A stretch of 64,000 nt of DNA, taken from positions 806,001-870,000 of the forward strand of contig JAKSGN010000023.1 of the NCBI GenBank assembly GCA_024180945.1, in the 5' to 3' direction. A model generated the notes under the pieces. It was given only the letters and a program-made list of their open reading frames with translations, was not told the DNA's origin and did no database searches. The translations under genes and the position numbers were made by a program. This stretch comes from Macrophomina tecta (lineage: Eukaryota; Ascomycota; Dothideomycetes; Botryosphaeriales; Botryosphaeriaceae). This document shows, piece by piece, positions 9,958 to 21,862 of this stretch; the stretch's first letter is position 1, and each line of letters begins with the position of its first letter.

Positions 9958-11667
9958 CTAATACATCCGCGCCATTGGGGCCCTCCATGGCACTACTGGG
10001 GCCTTCGCCGGCTCTGGCGCTTCGCTCAGCCGCGCCACTTGGGCCTTTGGCTGTGGCGAGCCCGCCTCTGGCGCAAGACTCTTCCGCTTACGACCGCGTT
10101 TTTCCTTACCCTTATCCTTGCCTGTGGTAGCTTCCTCTTTCGCAGCACGCTTCGCTCGTGCCTCCTCGAGGTCCTCATAGCTCATCACCTTCGCCTTTCC
10201 TAGGACTACAGACCTGGTTGATGGGCGAACTTTGGCTTCGTTGTTTATTTTCAACAGAAACCGATTTTGGTCCTTAAGAAGGGCACATTCGGCGAAGGAT
10301 ATTCGGGCAGCACTTGCGAGTTTCTGCACGTGCCTCTGTAGACGATGTTTGCTCGTCGAATCAAGTGCATGAGCATCCTGCTTGATCAGATCATGCAATG
10401 ATGTGAGAGCCTCTGCAGTCACTGGCGTTACAGGCGTTACAGGCGTTACAGATGTTTGCAGTACATCGTCTTGTGGACAAGATATCACCTCGTCGGCTTT
10501 CGGAACGGTAAGTTCAGCCGGGGGCTTCGGTGTATCTCTGAGTACTCTCTCTGGGTTGAACGGAAACAGACCAGTTGCGGCCCACCCGGCTTTGATGTTC
10601 CTCTTGGTCAACGCCCTTTCCCTTGCAGGCCCGTAAAGAGAAGTGAAATGCTCCTTGCCGACTATATTTACACCTCCTCGATTCAGTCGCTCAACCTGGC
10701 CGCGATAGGCTGTCTTCAAGGGCGCGAAGACTCCGACATCACATGGCTGGAGCTTGTGGGAGGTGTGAGAGGGAAGACGACAGAGGATGATGTCGTTTTC
10801 AAAGCAGAACTCCAAGATCTCGAGCGTCTCATGTGTCCCAAAACCGTCGCATATCAGAACCCGCGGTTTCTGGTTAGCCCGTTCTCTGGTTTGGGGATCA
10901 AAAACACTTTTAAGCCACTCTAAGCTGATCTTAGAGTCATTGTATCCGTTTTCGGAATGCGCATAATGCCATCCAGGGGTTGGGAAAGCGGTCCAGTTGC
11001 TCCGGTGGGTTGAAGCCGGCCAGATCACAAGGGGGAGCAGCGACCTACCGTCAGCACTTACGCACTCAATAGCAGTCACCATTGTCCGCTTAACACCCGC
11101 GCCTCTATAATCTCGCAAGTCGTCCTTGCTCACAAGAACTTTGACCGAGCCGAGCATGCTCAGCATGACGCCCGTCTCGTCCATGTTATAAACATTTTCC
11201 GGCAGAATGGCCAGATCCTGTAGTACCTTTCCAATCACCTCAAACCACTCAGTGATCTTATCATGTATGTTATTTCCGTGACGCTTCCAGTCAATCGCCC
11301 TGACTCTTCTTGCTTTGAGCTCAGGATGCCGTTTTTCGAAGGCTCGAGGCCAGTTCTTGCCTGGAGGTTTGATTGGTTTATCCGTCGTGGACCGCTGGCG
11401 GGCGACACTAAAGGCTAGCGAAGGTGTAAACTTTATTCGTACAGGTTGCCCGAGATTGGCCATTAGCAACAAAAACCTAACGATGGCTCTCTCTTCCTCT
11501 GGGGTGAGGTATTGCTGGCTTTGGGCCTGTTCCTCTCTCGAACGTCGTCCGTGTGCACGATGATGGAGGGTAGAGAGAGGGACATCGCCCCGTTCTGCTA
11601 GGGCAGCATATGTTCTAGGTACGTCTGGAGGGAGGACTTGCGCCAGCACCTGGCTGGCTCGGTCCAT
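9958..11667 (-). CDS. Jerky/CENP-B-like DDE transposase J1 (569 residues, open)
   Basis: The frame is uninterrupted. I start it at the ATG at 11667 (MDRASQVLAQ) because the paralogue J2 at 61681 begins with the matching MDKASQVLAQ; an in-frame extension to 11760 exists but is not shared as protein. Domains: helix-turn-helix with STLHHRAHGRRS (about 30-45), CENP-B-type DNA-binding block (PPGKNWPRAFEKRHPEL), then a DDE domain with YNMDETGVMLS, RVLICDGFGTHET and KLQPCDVGVF as probable catalytic Asp sites. The tail is basic (GKEKRGRKRKSLAP) and suits nuclear entry. VTPVTPVTPVT is encoded by a short tandem repeat at 10431-10450. No TIR was found on either flank, so this may be an old element or a host-retained gene; the intact frame leaves both open. 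Confidence 0.82.
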   Translation of the reverse strand: MDRASQVLAQVLPPDVPRTYAALAERGDVPLSTLHHRAHGRRSREEQAQSQQYLTPEEERAIVRFLLLMANLGQPVRIKFTPSLAFSVARQRSTTDKPIKPPGKNWPRAFEKRHPELKARRVRAIDWKRHGNNIHDKITEWFEVIGKVLQDLAILPENVYNMDETGVMLSMLGSVKVLVSKDDLRDYRGAGVKRTMVTAIECVSADGRSLLPLVIWPASTHRSNWTAFPTPGWHYAHSENGYNDSKISLEWLKSVFDPQTRERANQKPRVLICDGFGTHETLEILEFCFENDIILCRLPSHTSHKLQPCDVGVFAPLKTAYRGQVERLNRGGVNIVGKEHFTSLYGPARERALTKRNIKAGWAATGLFPFNPERVLRDTPKPPAELTVPKADEVISCPQDDVLQTSVTPVTPVTPVTAEALTSLHDLIKQDAHALDSTSKHRLQRHVQKLASAARISFAECALLKDQNRFLLKINNEAKVRPSTRSVVLGKAKVMSYEDLEEARAKRAAKEEATTGKDKGKEKRGRKRKSLAPEAGSPQPKAQVARLSEAPEPAKAPVVPWRAPMARMY

Positions 11668-12941
11668 GTTAGCGACTGTGGTGGTGACGGCGAGGGGGAT
11701 AGGAACGACTGAGAAGCCATCAATGACCGCGCACGCTCGGGTACCAAAAATAGCCCACACGTGACGGAGAAGATTCTAGAAGAAGGCCAAACACTCTTCT
11801 GGCGATGCAGTCGTCGCTACGTACAGAACCAAGACAACCATATGAACCATCCATTCAAGAGATTTCTAGTATCGCTTGATACTTAACTGCATTGCAGCCT
11901 ACAACTTGCGAAGGTAGTTTTACTGCGGCCCTGGGACCCTGCGACCTCGCGACCCCGCGACCTTGCGGCCCCACGATGCTCACGATCCCCACGACATGAC
12001 ACGACACGACACGACGATTGCTGAGGGCAGGTATACTCACCGAAGTGAGGAGGGATATGATGGGTGAGCTGCCCGAATATGAACCTACTGATTCTTAGAT
12101 TTTTATGCACCACGACTACTTGCGAACCAGACGGCACACCGCGCGCCGCGAAACCACGCTGCTTTCTGCCCAGCATTCCTTAACGTCGCCCGCATAGACG
12201 TGATCCGGTCGTCGCTTCCTAGGACGAAATTAAGCGCAAGCACCTATTACACCTAGCACATCTACATTGGAAATAGTCATAATAGAGAGAAGAAACAAGA
12301 GTGCTCAGGCCAGATACTACACCAAGGATTTACGATAGCAATTTAATAAATGGTCCATGCACAGAAAAGTGCCACGATTGTTACCCCAAAGCTCACGCTG
12401 GAAGGATGGAGCGTGTGCGGGCGAATCCTGTAGGTGCCGGTCGACAGTCTTTTTGCGGCTGAAATGAAGGGCGCATGCTGTGCAGGCGTGTTTATGCGCA
12501 GGTGAGTCTCGTTTGTGCTGCTGCAGGGCCTCGTCGCTATAGGACGTTGCAGAATATGTAGTGAAGATTTATAGCTCTACTAATGCCGTGGACTTATTCT
12601 TTAGTACTTCCAGACCGTATATAAGTATTGAATGAGAGAATAGGACTCTTGTTGATTATTAAGAAGTGGTTGGCACTGCAGTCAGCCGCGCCTTGCCCCG
12701 CATGGGGTCCGTCTTATCGCCTTCGCACACCCACGACCTCGCATAGCAATGCCACCAACTCACATGCGCTTTTCTAACGTGGCCTAAATCTTGCTTTCAC
12801 AGGTGCTCTCTGACTTTGCCACCTCAAGCGAACATTTTCAGCAGATGAGCGAGTTGCTCTTCGTGTCGTCCTAGGCTGCCACCTTCAGCCTCCCCGTCCC
12901 TTGTCCTACCATACGCGCCATTTCCAGCTCTACAGAAAACG
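11668..12941. other. Intergenic; low-complexity C/G-A-C tract
   Basis: About 100 bp next to J1 (11668-11790) resemble the leader of J2 (TTCTAGAA and CACCACCAC blocks). A low-complexity region at about 11925-12015 has repeated GCGACC and ACGAC-type units (ACGACACGACACGACACGAC). The stretch 12700-12941 is pyrimidine-rich and presumably includes the promoter and leader of the NLR gene. No gene seen. Confidence 0.4.
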
Positions 12942-15900
12942 ATGCGCCTCTTGCGACGCAACAGCAATGGTGAGCTTAGTCTCACTAAGGACCTGAGAGG
13001 AGAAGATACAATCCCGCCCTATGCGATACTTTCCCACACATGGGGCGCGGATGCCGAAGAGGTGACCTTCGAAGACCTGACATATAGTACAGGCAAGGAT
13101 AAGGCAGGCTATCGGAAGATTCAGCTCTGTGCAGAGCAGGCAAGACAGGATGGGTTGCAATACTCCTGGGTTGACACCTGTTGCATCGACAAGGCGAATA
13201 AAGTTGAGCTCTCGCGGGCTATTAACTCAATGTTCCGCTGGTACCGCGATGCCACTCGATGCTACGTCTACCTGTCAGATGTCTATGGCTCTGATGTTGA
13301 AGGATTGAACTTCCGGAAAAGCAGATGGTTCACCCGGGGCTGGACGCTCCAAGAGCTCCTGGCACCTGCTTCGGTCGAGTTCTTCTCTCGAGAGTGGCAG
13401 TGGCTTGGGGACAAAACATCGCTGATGCAGCATATCCACGAAGCTACGGGCATACCACACTCAGCGCTTGAAGGTGCGCCTTTAGCCAAGTTCAGCGTCA
13501 ACGAGCGATTATCGTGGAACGAACACCGTCAGACTAAGCACGAAGAAGACAAAGCGTACTCATTGCTCGGCATCTTTGGTGTCTATATCTCTCCTATATA
13601 TGGCGAAGGGACAGGCGGAGCATTCGGACGGCTTCATTACGAGATTGAGAAGCTGGGCAGATGTATCCAAGACCTATACCTTACTGATCCTCAGGATGAC
13701 AAGAAACGTATCGAGGACACTAAGGGCGGCCTGTTGAAGGACTCGTACCGCTGGGTTCTCAACAACGCCAGTTTCCAGCAATGGTACAACGATCCGCAGA
13801 GCCAATTGCTGTGGATCAAGGGCGATCCTGGCAAAGGCAAGACGATGCTCCTCTGCGGCATTGTCAACGAGCTGCAGAAGTCGAAGGCCAAGGCTAATCT
13901 GCTCTCCTACTTCTGTCAGGCCACGGACTCGCGCATCAACAGCGCCACAGCCGTGCTGCGAGGTCTGCTGTACTTGCTTATCAAACAGCAGCCGTCACTC
14001 GTTTCACACGTCCGGAAGAAGCACGACGAGGCAGGCAAAACTCTATTTGAGGATGCGAATGCCTGGTTTGCCATATCCGAAATCTTCGCGGACATGCTGC
14101 ACGACCCTGATTTGAATAGCACATATCTAGTCATCGACGCGCTCGACGAATGCCTAGCCGACTTGCCAAAGCTTCTGGACTTTGTCGCCCAGAATTCCGC
14201 TGTATCCTCTCGCGTTAAATGGATAGTCTCCAGTCGCAACTGGCCGGACATCGAGAAACAGCTAGAGCGAGCGGGCCACAAGGTATGGCTTAGCCTCGAG
14301 CTCAATGCAGAATCAGTCTCAGCAGCTGTCAGCCTCTTCATCGAGTGGAAGGTGTCCCAGTTGGCGGAGGGGAAAAAGTACGACGAACAGACCCGAGGTG
14401 CCGTCCTGAACTACCTAGCGTCGAACGCGAACGACACCTTCCTTTGGGTAGCACTCGTCTGTCAAAACCTTCAGCAGGTCCCGCGCCGGAACGTTTTAAA
14501 GAAGCTGCAAGCATTCCCGCCTGGACTTATTTCTTTGTACAAGCGGATGATGAAGCAGATAAGCGCGTCAGACGATTCGCATCTCTGCAAGCAGGTACTA
14601 GCCTTGACCGCGATTGTGTATCAGCCAGTCACGATACATGAGCTGGCCTCACTCATCGAAGAGGTTGAAGATATGTCCGATGACCTGGAGTCGGTACGGG
14701 AGATCATCAGCCTTTGTGGTTCGTTCCTTACTCTGCGAGAAGACACGGTGTACTTCGTGCATCAGTCGGCAAAGGACTTTCTATTCGCAGAGGCGTTTGA
14801 TGAGGTCTTTCCATGTGGAAGCACAGACGCTCATCGGATGGTCTTTTTAAAATCTCTCAAACTTCTCTCCAAAACTCTACGACGGGACATGTACGACTTA
14901 GGGGCGTTAGGTTATCCTGTTGAGGATGTTGATCAGCCCGACCCAGATCCGTTAGCTACTTCGCGCTACTCTTGTGTCTACTGGGTCAATCATCTATACG
15001 ACTCGAGGCCCAACTCATCCGCAAGCCATGCAGTAAGTTTGCAGGATGGTGGCGTTGTTAACGTGTTCCTGAGAGAGAAGTACCTTTACTGGTTAGAAGC
15101 TCTTAGTTTGTGCAGGAGTATGCCGAAAGGCGTGGTCTCAATGGCGCAACTATGGTCGCTGGTCGAAGTATGTACCAAACAAGCAACATAGCTAGATGGT
15201 TTTATACTGACACAAACTAGGAGAGAGGAGAGTTAACCTCATTCACTAAGCTTGTTCACGATGCGAATCGGTTTGTTATGTATCACAAGGGGGCAATCGA
15301 GAGTAGCCCTCTGCAGGCATACGCATCTGCGCTACTATTTAGCCCAGCAAGCAGCTTGGTTAGAAGGCATTTCCAGCATGAAGAGCCGGAATGGATCACT
15401 GTTAAGCCGGCTATAGAAGAGAGCTGGAGTGCTTGCCTGCAGACGCTCGAGGGCCATAGCGGTCCTATCAGCTCGGTAACTTTCTCGCACGACTCGACCC
15501 GGCTGGCGTCGACATCGTGGGACAGAACCGTCAAGATCTGGGATGCCAGCAGCGGCGCGTGCCTGCAGACGCTCGAGGGCCATAGCGGTCCTGTCTGGTC
15601 AGTAACTTTCTCGCACGACTCGACCCGGCTGGCGTCGGCGTCGTCGGACAGAACCGTTAAGATCTGGGATGCCAGCAGCGGCGCGTGCCTGCAGACGCTC
15701 GAGGGCCACAGCCGTTCTGTCAACTCAGTGACTTTCTCGCACGACTCGACCCGGCTGGCGTCGGCGTCGGACGACAGAACGGTTAAGATCTGGGATACTA
15801 GCAGCGGCGCGTGCCTGCAGACGCTCGAGGGCCACAGCGGTTATGTCAACTCAGTGACTTTCTCGCACGACTCGACCCGGCTGGCGTCGGCGTCGTACGA

Positions 15901-16285
15901 CAGAACCGTCAAGATCTGGGATGCCAGCAGCGGCGCGTGCCTGCAGACGCTCAGTGTTAGCAAACTACTCTATTACTTGTCCTTCGATTCTACCGGCTCT
16001 CGTCTCTACACTGAAATTGGCTCCATTGCTATTAGTATGTCAGAAGGTTCTAGTGTAATGAACATTGTGGAACCTGATTGTCTACAGTATCAAGGCGTAG
16101 GCGTTAGCTCAGACAGCATGTGGATCACGTATGGCGGCAAAAACATGCTGTGGGTGCCATCAGAATATCGGGCGATAAGGTCATCTGTGTGCGGGGAGAA
16201 GATTGGCCTAGGCGTTGGATCTGGAAGAGTATGGATATGCAGTCTTCACCTTGATGAATTCGACGGTGTAAGAAGCATTAAATAG
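12942..16285 (+). CDS. HET-NACHT-WD40 NLR-like protein (HNWD type)
   Basis: Exons 12942-15167 and 15221-16285, joined across a 53-bp intron (GTATGT..ACTAG), give 1096 residues in one frame. The HET domain (about 20-160) shows YAILSHTWG, SWVDTCCIDK and RGWTLQELLAP. The NACHT ATPase has Walker A GDPGKGKT (about 294-301) and Walker B YLVIDALDEC (about 395-404). Four WD40 repeats of 42 residues follow and then a divergent C-terminus. The architecture matches the Podospora het-d/het-e/het-r family, in which the WD40 part recognises a ligand and the HET domain triggers heterokaryon-incompatibility cell death. That role is inferred here. Both exons are fully open and the catalytic motifs look intact. 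No regulatory sequence could be identified. Confidence 0.93.
15433..15936 (+). repeat. Four 126-bp WD40 repeats, nearly identical
   Basis: Units start at 15433, 15559, 15685 and 15811, and a partial fifth (CLQTL) starts at 15937. Each encodes CLQTLEGHS through DRTVKIWD. Within 42 residues the four copies differ only at positions 10, 11, 12, 13, 27, 29 and 38 (for example 29 is W, S, D, Y). Most of the DNA is identical, as expected for recent unit shuffling. Confidence 0.92.
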
Positions 16286-16569
16286 GAGTTATTTTACTTC
16301 TTTTTTCATACTTTGTATTTCTATTATGACTTTATATCATAGGTGGGAGGGGGGATATAGATAATTATATATGCTGGGTGTTCGCCACATGACTACATAA
16401 TAGAGGCAGCTCTACGCAACAGTGAACGTAGGCTTCGGCTATTAAGAATAGCTAACATGTGACTGGCTATGGAAATTTCTGGAAGAACGCCACACCTGAA
16501 ATATTTTGGTATTGTGTAGAATATAATACAACACCACGTAAGCGCGCTAAATCTTTACACTAAGACATA
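16286..16569. other. 3' flank of the NLR gene
   Basis: AT-rich DNA with probable polyadenylation context. No gene or repeat recognised before the MITE. Confidence 0.35.
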
Positions 16570-16993
16570 ACGTGTTTCACCAGTGAGCTGCGCACCCCAG
16601 TGAGCTGCGCACCGCGTTTCTCGCCAAAAATCGTACATTTGGCAGCACAGTATCTCCACAACCACTAGATAACAACTTCTAAAACTCTACGGATAAGTTC
16701 GCACACATATTCCACTATTCCCCTCTTAAATTTATAAGAATGCGTCAAGTGGCCATGGAGATATGTAATTTCGGACCCCAAAATCTGCTCCAATTCTTGC
16801 ATGTCAACACTCACCCTGTCAATCACTCTAAAATAAAGAAAGAGAAAACATTGAACGTATAAAAGCTTAATAATGGAATTTTGGCAGTTTTTATTAGGTG
16901 ACTGTGGAGATATCGTGCTGCCAAATTTACGATTTTTGGTGAGAAACGCGGTGCGCAGCTCACTGGGGTGCGCAGCTCACTGGTGAAACACGT
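16570..16993. mobile_element. 424-bp pogo-type MITE with duplicated sub-repeats
   Basis: It is flanked by TA at 16568-16569 and 16994-16995. The ends are inverted repeats starting ACGTGTTTCACC. Each end carries CAGTGAGCTGCGCACC twice in tandem, and the inverted match continues inward (CGCGTTTCTCGCCAAAAATC, TTGGCAGCAC) for about 95 bp. There is no transposase frame. The first 13 bases equal those of pogo elements E1/E2, so a related transposase may mobilise it. Confidence 0.9.
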
Positions 16994-17650
16994 TATTGCA
17001 AGTCCTTCGCGCGGAGAAATTCCGGAGTACATATTTTTAGGGGCTGAATGTCTTGAAAACCTAGGACTATATTCTTTCTTGATAGTAGTGTCGTTATAAT
17101 ACTCCGAAGCGTGAAGATATGTCGATGGCTGTGGTGGAGTAGGGGTGTAAAGTTGAAGTTGTTCTGGATGCTGCGAACAGAACGATCCACAACATAACCA
17201 AGACCACTGTATTTTCTTCAGTGCAGACTGGTTTCTGAGGAGAAAAGTCTAGAAAACAATAACATATTAACTATAAATCTACAGACTCAGATGGAAAGAC
17301 TTGATAAGCTTAAACAAGGGATTTTTCTCGGCGCAGGGGGTTTCTCGTCTCCCAGGGACAGACGTTAGTTAACTTAGAATATTAAGAAATGACCCGCAGT
17401 CGGCCGCCCGGAACTCACGGAGGAAAATGCGGCCATTAGGTGTGCCTGGGCTCTTGAGCGTGTGTGTATGTACGTACAATGGACCGACATGCAGTTGGAA
17501 AAAATTATCCGTCGAGATGAGTGCTCAGGAAGCGAAGAAAGTGTTGGAAAAAAAAAAAAAAAAAAGAGAGAGTGATGCTCTAGCATTCGATTTTCATCTC
17601 AGTTTCTATTTCACCCATCATAAGAAGATGCTTTGGTCGATAAGACTCTC
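16994..17650. other. No gene recognised
   Basis: AT-rich spacer between the MITE and the 3' end of the P450 gene. It holds an A-tract at about 17550-17566 and only short open frames. Confidence 0.35.
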
Positions 17651-19450
17651 TCAGGATCCAACAGCCCTCTTCATCACACTCTCCACCCCTTTCGGGCTTT
17701 TGCACCACTGCCCCTGCTCATTCAAGAACTCCTTTTTCTCCATCTGCCACAGTTCCTGCGCCAACCGCGCCTTCTCTGCGCTCCTCGGCCTTACCGTCGC
17801 CTCAAAGTCTTCCAGGCTAGTCACAAGCCCCGGCTTGTAAGCATCGAGATCTACCTCTGTGTCTCCAGCCTTCTCCGTATCAAATGCCCAGAGCCAGCGC
17901 GCCACAGCCAGAAACAATCCCTGCTCTGCGAGATGCTGGCCCGGGCACACGCGTCTCCCAGCTCCGAAGGCATACAGCGCCTCCGAGCGCGCCCCAACTC
18001 GATCATCAGCGAGCTCACTTGCGGCCTCCAGCTTGCCGGCCCAGCGTTCCGGGTCGAACGTGCACGGAGACGGGTAGAGGGCCGGGTCACGGTGGATGCC
18101 GTAAGCATTGAGGACGAGCGGCGTACCCGTCGGGATGGTGTAGGGGCCCCACTGCAACGGCTCGGTAGTGGCGTGGGCGAGTCCGAGGGGAACGGCGGTA
18201 AACCAACGGTGCGTTCTGTAGCATTTCGTGTGTCAGCTCTGCTTGAGGTCCTGTAGGGGTAGTTCGTGGCGAGGTGTGGTGGGGATGGCCAGCCATGAAG
18301 ACGCACTCTTGAATAACTTGGCGGACATATGGAAGGTGAGCGGCATCACTGTCGTCGGGCAGGCGATCGGGGCCGACGACCCCATCCACTTCTTTCTGAG
18401 CCTTCTTTTGGACTTCCGGGAATGTAATCATGGCGGCGATCCAGTTTTTCAATGTGCTGGAGGTAGTCTCGGTGGCGGCCGTAACAAGCAGCTCGCCAAT
18501 CTCAGCAGCCTCGTTCTCAGTGACGCTTTCGGAGAGATCGGTCTGCTTTAGGCGCCTCATAATGGAACCGTTAAAGCAGGGTAAGGTCAGCCCGTTGGCA
18601 ATACCCTGCTTGGTAGCGTTCCAGTGACGCAGGATGAGCTTGCTGTGCTCGGCAGCGATGCGACTGGCCGTCCGGCGCGCGGGCACCGCCCACTCGGGCA
18701 AGCTCCAGAATCCCGGCGCCTTGTCCACCCAGGCGGTACGGTTGTAGTGGTCCATGAACTGGGCCAGGTCGAGCATGATCTCGCGCACGGCTGGGTCTTC
18801 ACTGGTCGTGACGCGCTGGCCGTTCATCAGCGTCATAGCTAGCGAGCCGGCATAACGCTCCAAATGAGCACGCCAGGCGGCCCCGTCCCGCGATACTTCA
18901 GCCACCAGCTGCTTTGCCTCGAGCTCCTGCAAAGGGCGGTACTGGCGCGACGCTCCCACGTTGAGCACCGCGTGCCATAGCTTGCGCGCGACGCGCCACT
19001 TGGGCCCGTGCATAAACAGTGGCCAGTAGCCAGACCTCATCGCCAACTCCATTCTGCTGCTGGGCCGGCCGGCGGTGGCCTGCCCACGTTTGTAGAAGAT
19101 CTCGTGCGCCTCCCTCGCTCCGGTGACGATGACCCAGGGTTGATTTCCTTTCATAACTGTGTACACCGGGCCATATTCTTTGGCCCACTTCGTGTAGATA
19201 CGCTCTGGATAGACGCTACCGGACAACTGGATGGTATTAGACCTGCGACTGTAAAATCAGATGAGCCTCACTTCGGTACCTGTTTCAGATTGCCCCAGAA
19301 GGGCTCGGTAGGGGGACCGGGTGGCATATGTGCCGGACGCGAGCCTATCCACTTGATAGAACTGATGATATACGCCGCGAGTGCAAGTAAAATTGGGCCT
19401 AGCATGACGGAGGCTGCTTGTGAGACATCCTGGAAGAAAATGAATGCCAT
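17651..19450 (-). CDS. Cytochrome P450 monooxygenase, three exons
   Basis: Exons on the minus strand 19450-19280, 19226-18307 and 18215-17651 give 551 residues. The introns (53 and 91 bp) have GT..AG ends and keep frame. Features: N-terminal membrane anchor (VMLGPILLALAAYIISSI), hinge MPPGPPTEPFWGN, I-helix AATETTSS, K-helix ExxR as ETHR (its Glu codon is completed across intron 2), FDPERW, and the heme loop FGAGRRVCPG with the cysteine near residue 454. All hallmark residues are present, so a functional ER-bound heme monooxygenase is likely. The layout resembles fungal OrdA-type P450s. The substrate is unknown, and no biosynthetic partner gene lies nearby. Confidence 0.9.
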
Positions 19451-21538
19451 TTTGGTCAAGACCAGAGCCGAACGATGTGCAGATGTGCTTGATGTGGATG
19501 CTACTTTCGCATTAAATATAGAGTCCGTCCTTTTTAGATTTGCTTTTTTATTTTTTTTTCTATTAAATTGGAGTTCCCGAGTACCAGTTATAGCTTCTGC
19601 GAAGGATGTCCGAATATCGCATTTCGTCCTAGGAATTTAATATCCAATGATTTAGTGCTACAAACTGGAAGTCTCCCATTACCCCGGGCGGGTGCTGGTG
19701 CTATGACGGATGGGAGGCACCTGTATGCTGTGTAATAGACACCGTCTTATTGACATATCTAACTGGCAGTAATCCACTGGCATGACGCGGTTTCAATGTC
19801 CTCTTCTAAAAGATGTATATACACATTTAAAATAAAAAAAGGTTAATCTTATTTTAGGTGCAGGATGGAACTTGTCAATACTTTGAGTTGCAATTCACAT
19901 TTACTGTATCCAGCCAGTCCGGTCAATGGTTTGTGTACAGAATAACAACCCATTCCCTGCACCATACTTCTATCCTGTATTCAAGCTCTGCTACATTTAG
20001 ATCTTTGGCAAGTATAGATCACCAATTACATAGCCCTGTGCAGATTATCGTTTTTGCCTGGGGTGGTTGCCAACCAGCGGTGCCCGATATATTACTTATC
20101 ATCTTCGTTACTTTTTTTTCTTGCTCCGGTTCATCAAATAAAACTCTAAACGCCTGTATGTTAACCACAATGCCCAAAAGCCTTTCCGCGCCTCAAACTC
20201 GTTATATACAGCAATATAATGCGTCGAGGAACGGACAAGTCGTCGTTCTGCAATATGAGTATTCGGTTAGCAACGTCGACGTAATTCCACATGCAGCTAC
20301 GTCTTCACCATTCATAACCGTTCCGCCAAACCGTATTCGATTAATTTTCAGCACCGAAGACCGTTCGACTATTTTACTTTCGTAACTTATATTTAAAAAA
20401 AAAAACGATGATGTAATATGCGCTTAGTCGGTCTAAATTAATGAAAATGAGTGACTGATTACTTCTTTACCGAGAACACCGTAGTGTTGTGCCCAAGTCG
20501 TCTCAGAATAAACGATTACGCTCATAGACTTATCCATTAGCATAAGCGAAGTGATTAAGCTCATGCTCCATCCAGCAATCTTCTAAAATCAAATATTGTC
20601 AATCAAAACAGTACCGTTCCGCCTTGTAAGTCTTTTTTTATTTTTTGAAAAAAAAAGAAAAATAAAGCACGAAAATAACTACTCGAATATCCTCATCCAT
20701 ACCCGCGGAGGGCGTTACCATCAGCATCCCTTACAATTTTGTATGTATCAGAAAATATTAAAATTTAGCGATACAAGTAAGCAATATCATTACAATTGAG
20801 GGCCATAGGAGTGTCTGCTTCATTGAACCACATATAGCCTTTTTGTCTGAATTTTCCTTACATTTTGCTCATTAATTTCTTGACACTAGAAACAAAAATT
20901 TTTAAAATTCGTTTTCCATGTGCCGTCCGAAGACGTTTCAGAAAACACGTGTAGCTTTATAGTCACCTGGAACAGCAGTATGGGTCTCCGCTGCTAGGCC
21001 GGACATAACTCTCGCACATGTCGGAAGATGTGAAAAGAACTTCATATGAATGTTACAAGGTGTTGTGGAGTTATTCGTGAACAAGAGACCAGCCGTTAGG
21101 ATTTTTAGATGAGAGTCTGATATTCTTCAAAGGCAGCACAGGCGTTTGATGATATGCTGGGATAAGGCTAAGCTTTCGCATTGACGATTAATTCCACACG
21201 GATAGAAACAGCTCGTGCCGCTTGCAGAGTGTGATTTTGTCCGTCATTAAGTCACCGAATGAAAGTGATATAAAATCCGCCAAATTATACGATACGGTAG
21301 ACACAAGGACAAGAATAGAGTGCGATCGGCTGTAAGAGTGGGTTTGGTAGTGCACCATTGGTAGGCCGCTAAGTAGCTATTTCACTACACTTGGCCAAAC
21401 GTGTGTCTCTGCAGCCAAGCTGTTTGAACTCCTGCACCAGCAGTCTCGAGAGTAAAAGAGAAAGAAAAACTAAGTCTCAACTTCAATGCAGCTTTATCTC
21501 TTTTGTTGCGGTGATAATCTCACGATGGACTCAGGGAA
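19451..21538. other. 2-kb stretch without a supported gene
   Basis: AT-rich. The largest open frame (19858-20385, plus, 175 residues) has no motif and an unstructured composition, so I do not call it. Upstream sequence of the P450 lies at the left edge. Confidence 0.35.
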
Positions 21539-21862
21539 TTATTCCTCAAGCTCCGGGGATACGTGGCAATCATGCTTGAAGCTTGGCTCATGGGTTGGCT
21601 CTAGCTGCTCCCAAGGATTGACGGACTGAGGCGCGGCTGTGCCAGTAGTGTACGATAGATTCGACCACGCAGTCCATGGCTGCTGGAATCCGTACTCCAT
21701 ATTTGGCTGAAACAGAGGCATGTTGGCGGAAACGTATTCTTTGAGGATCGCAAGCTCCTTCTCAAGCTCACAAACGCGCGTGAGTAAGGTCGTTCCCTTC
21801 CTTGATCTACTGTTTGACGAAGACATCTTCGGCAGACGCTTGCTGGGTCGTCCTTTAGCCAT
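21539..21862 (-). CDS. Small hypothetical protein with AT-hook-like N-terminus
   Basis: A 107-residue protein starting at the ATG at 21862 (MAKGRPSKRLPKM); the frame stays open further upstream without need. KGRPSKR resembles an AT-hook or nuclear signal. A short helical, coiled-coil-prone segment follows (TRVCELEKELAILKEYV). The rest is Pro/Trp/Tyr-rich and ends acidic (SPELEE). The basic segment followed by a Leu-spaced helix recalls a bZIP-like arrangement but is too short to assign. It could be a fragment of a larger gene. Confidence 0.4.
   Translation of the reverse strand: MAKGRPSKRLPKMSSSNSRSRKGTTLLTRVCELEKELAILKEYVSANMPLFQPNMEYGFQQPWTAWSNLSYTTGTAAPQSVNPWEQLEPTHEPSFKHDCHVSPELEE

Noticed and set aside
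11925..12015. GCGACC/ACGAC low-complexity tract as an iteron or origin
   Set aside because: Irregular units without further copies; looks like slippage-derived low complexity.
19858..20385. 175-residue open frame on the plus strand
   Set aside because: No motif, no plausible domain, and composition like random AT-rich DNA.
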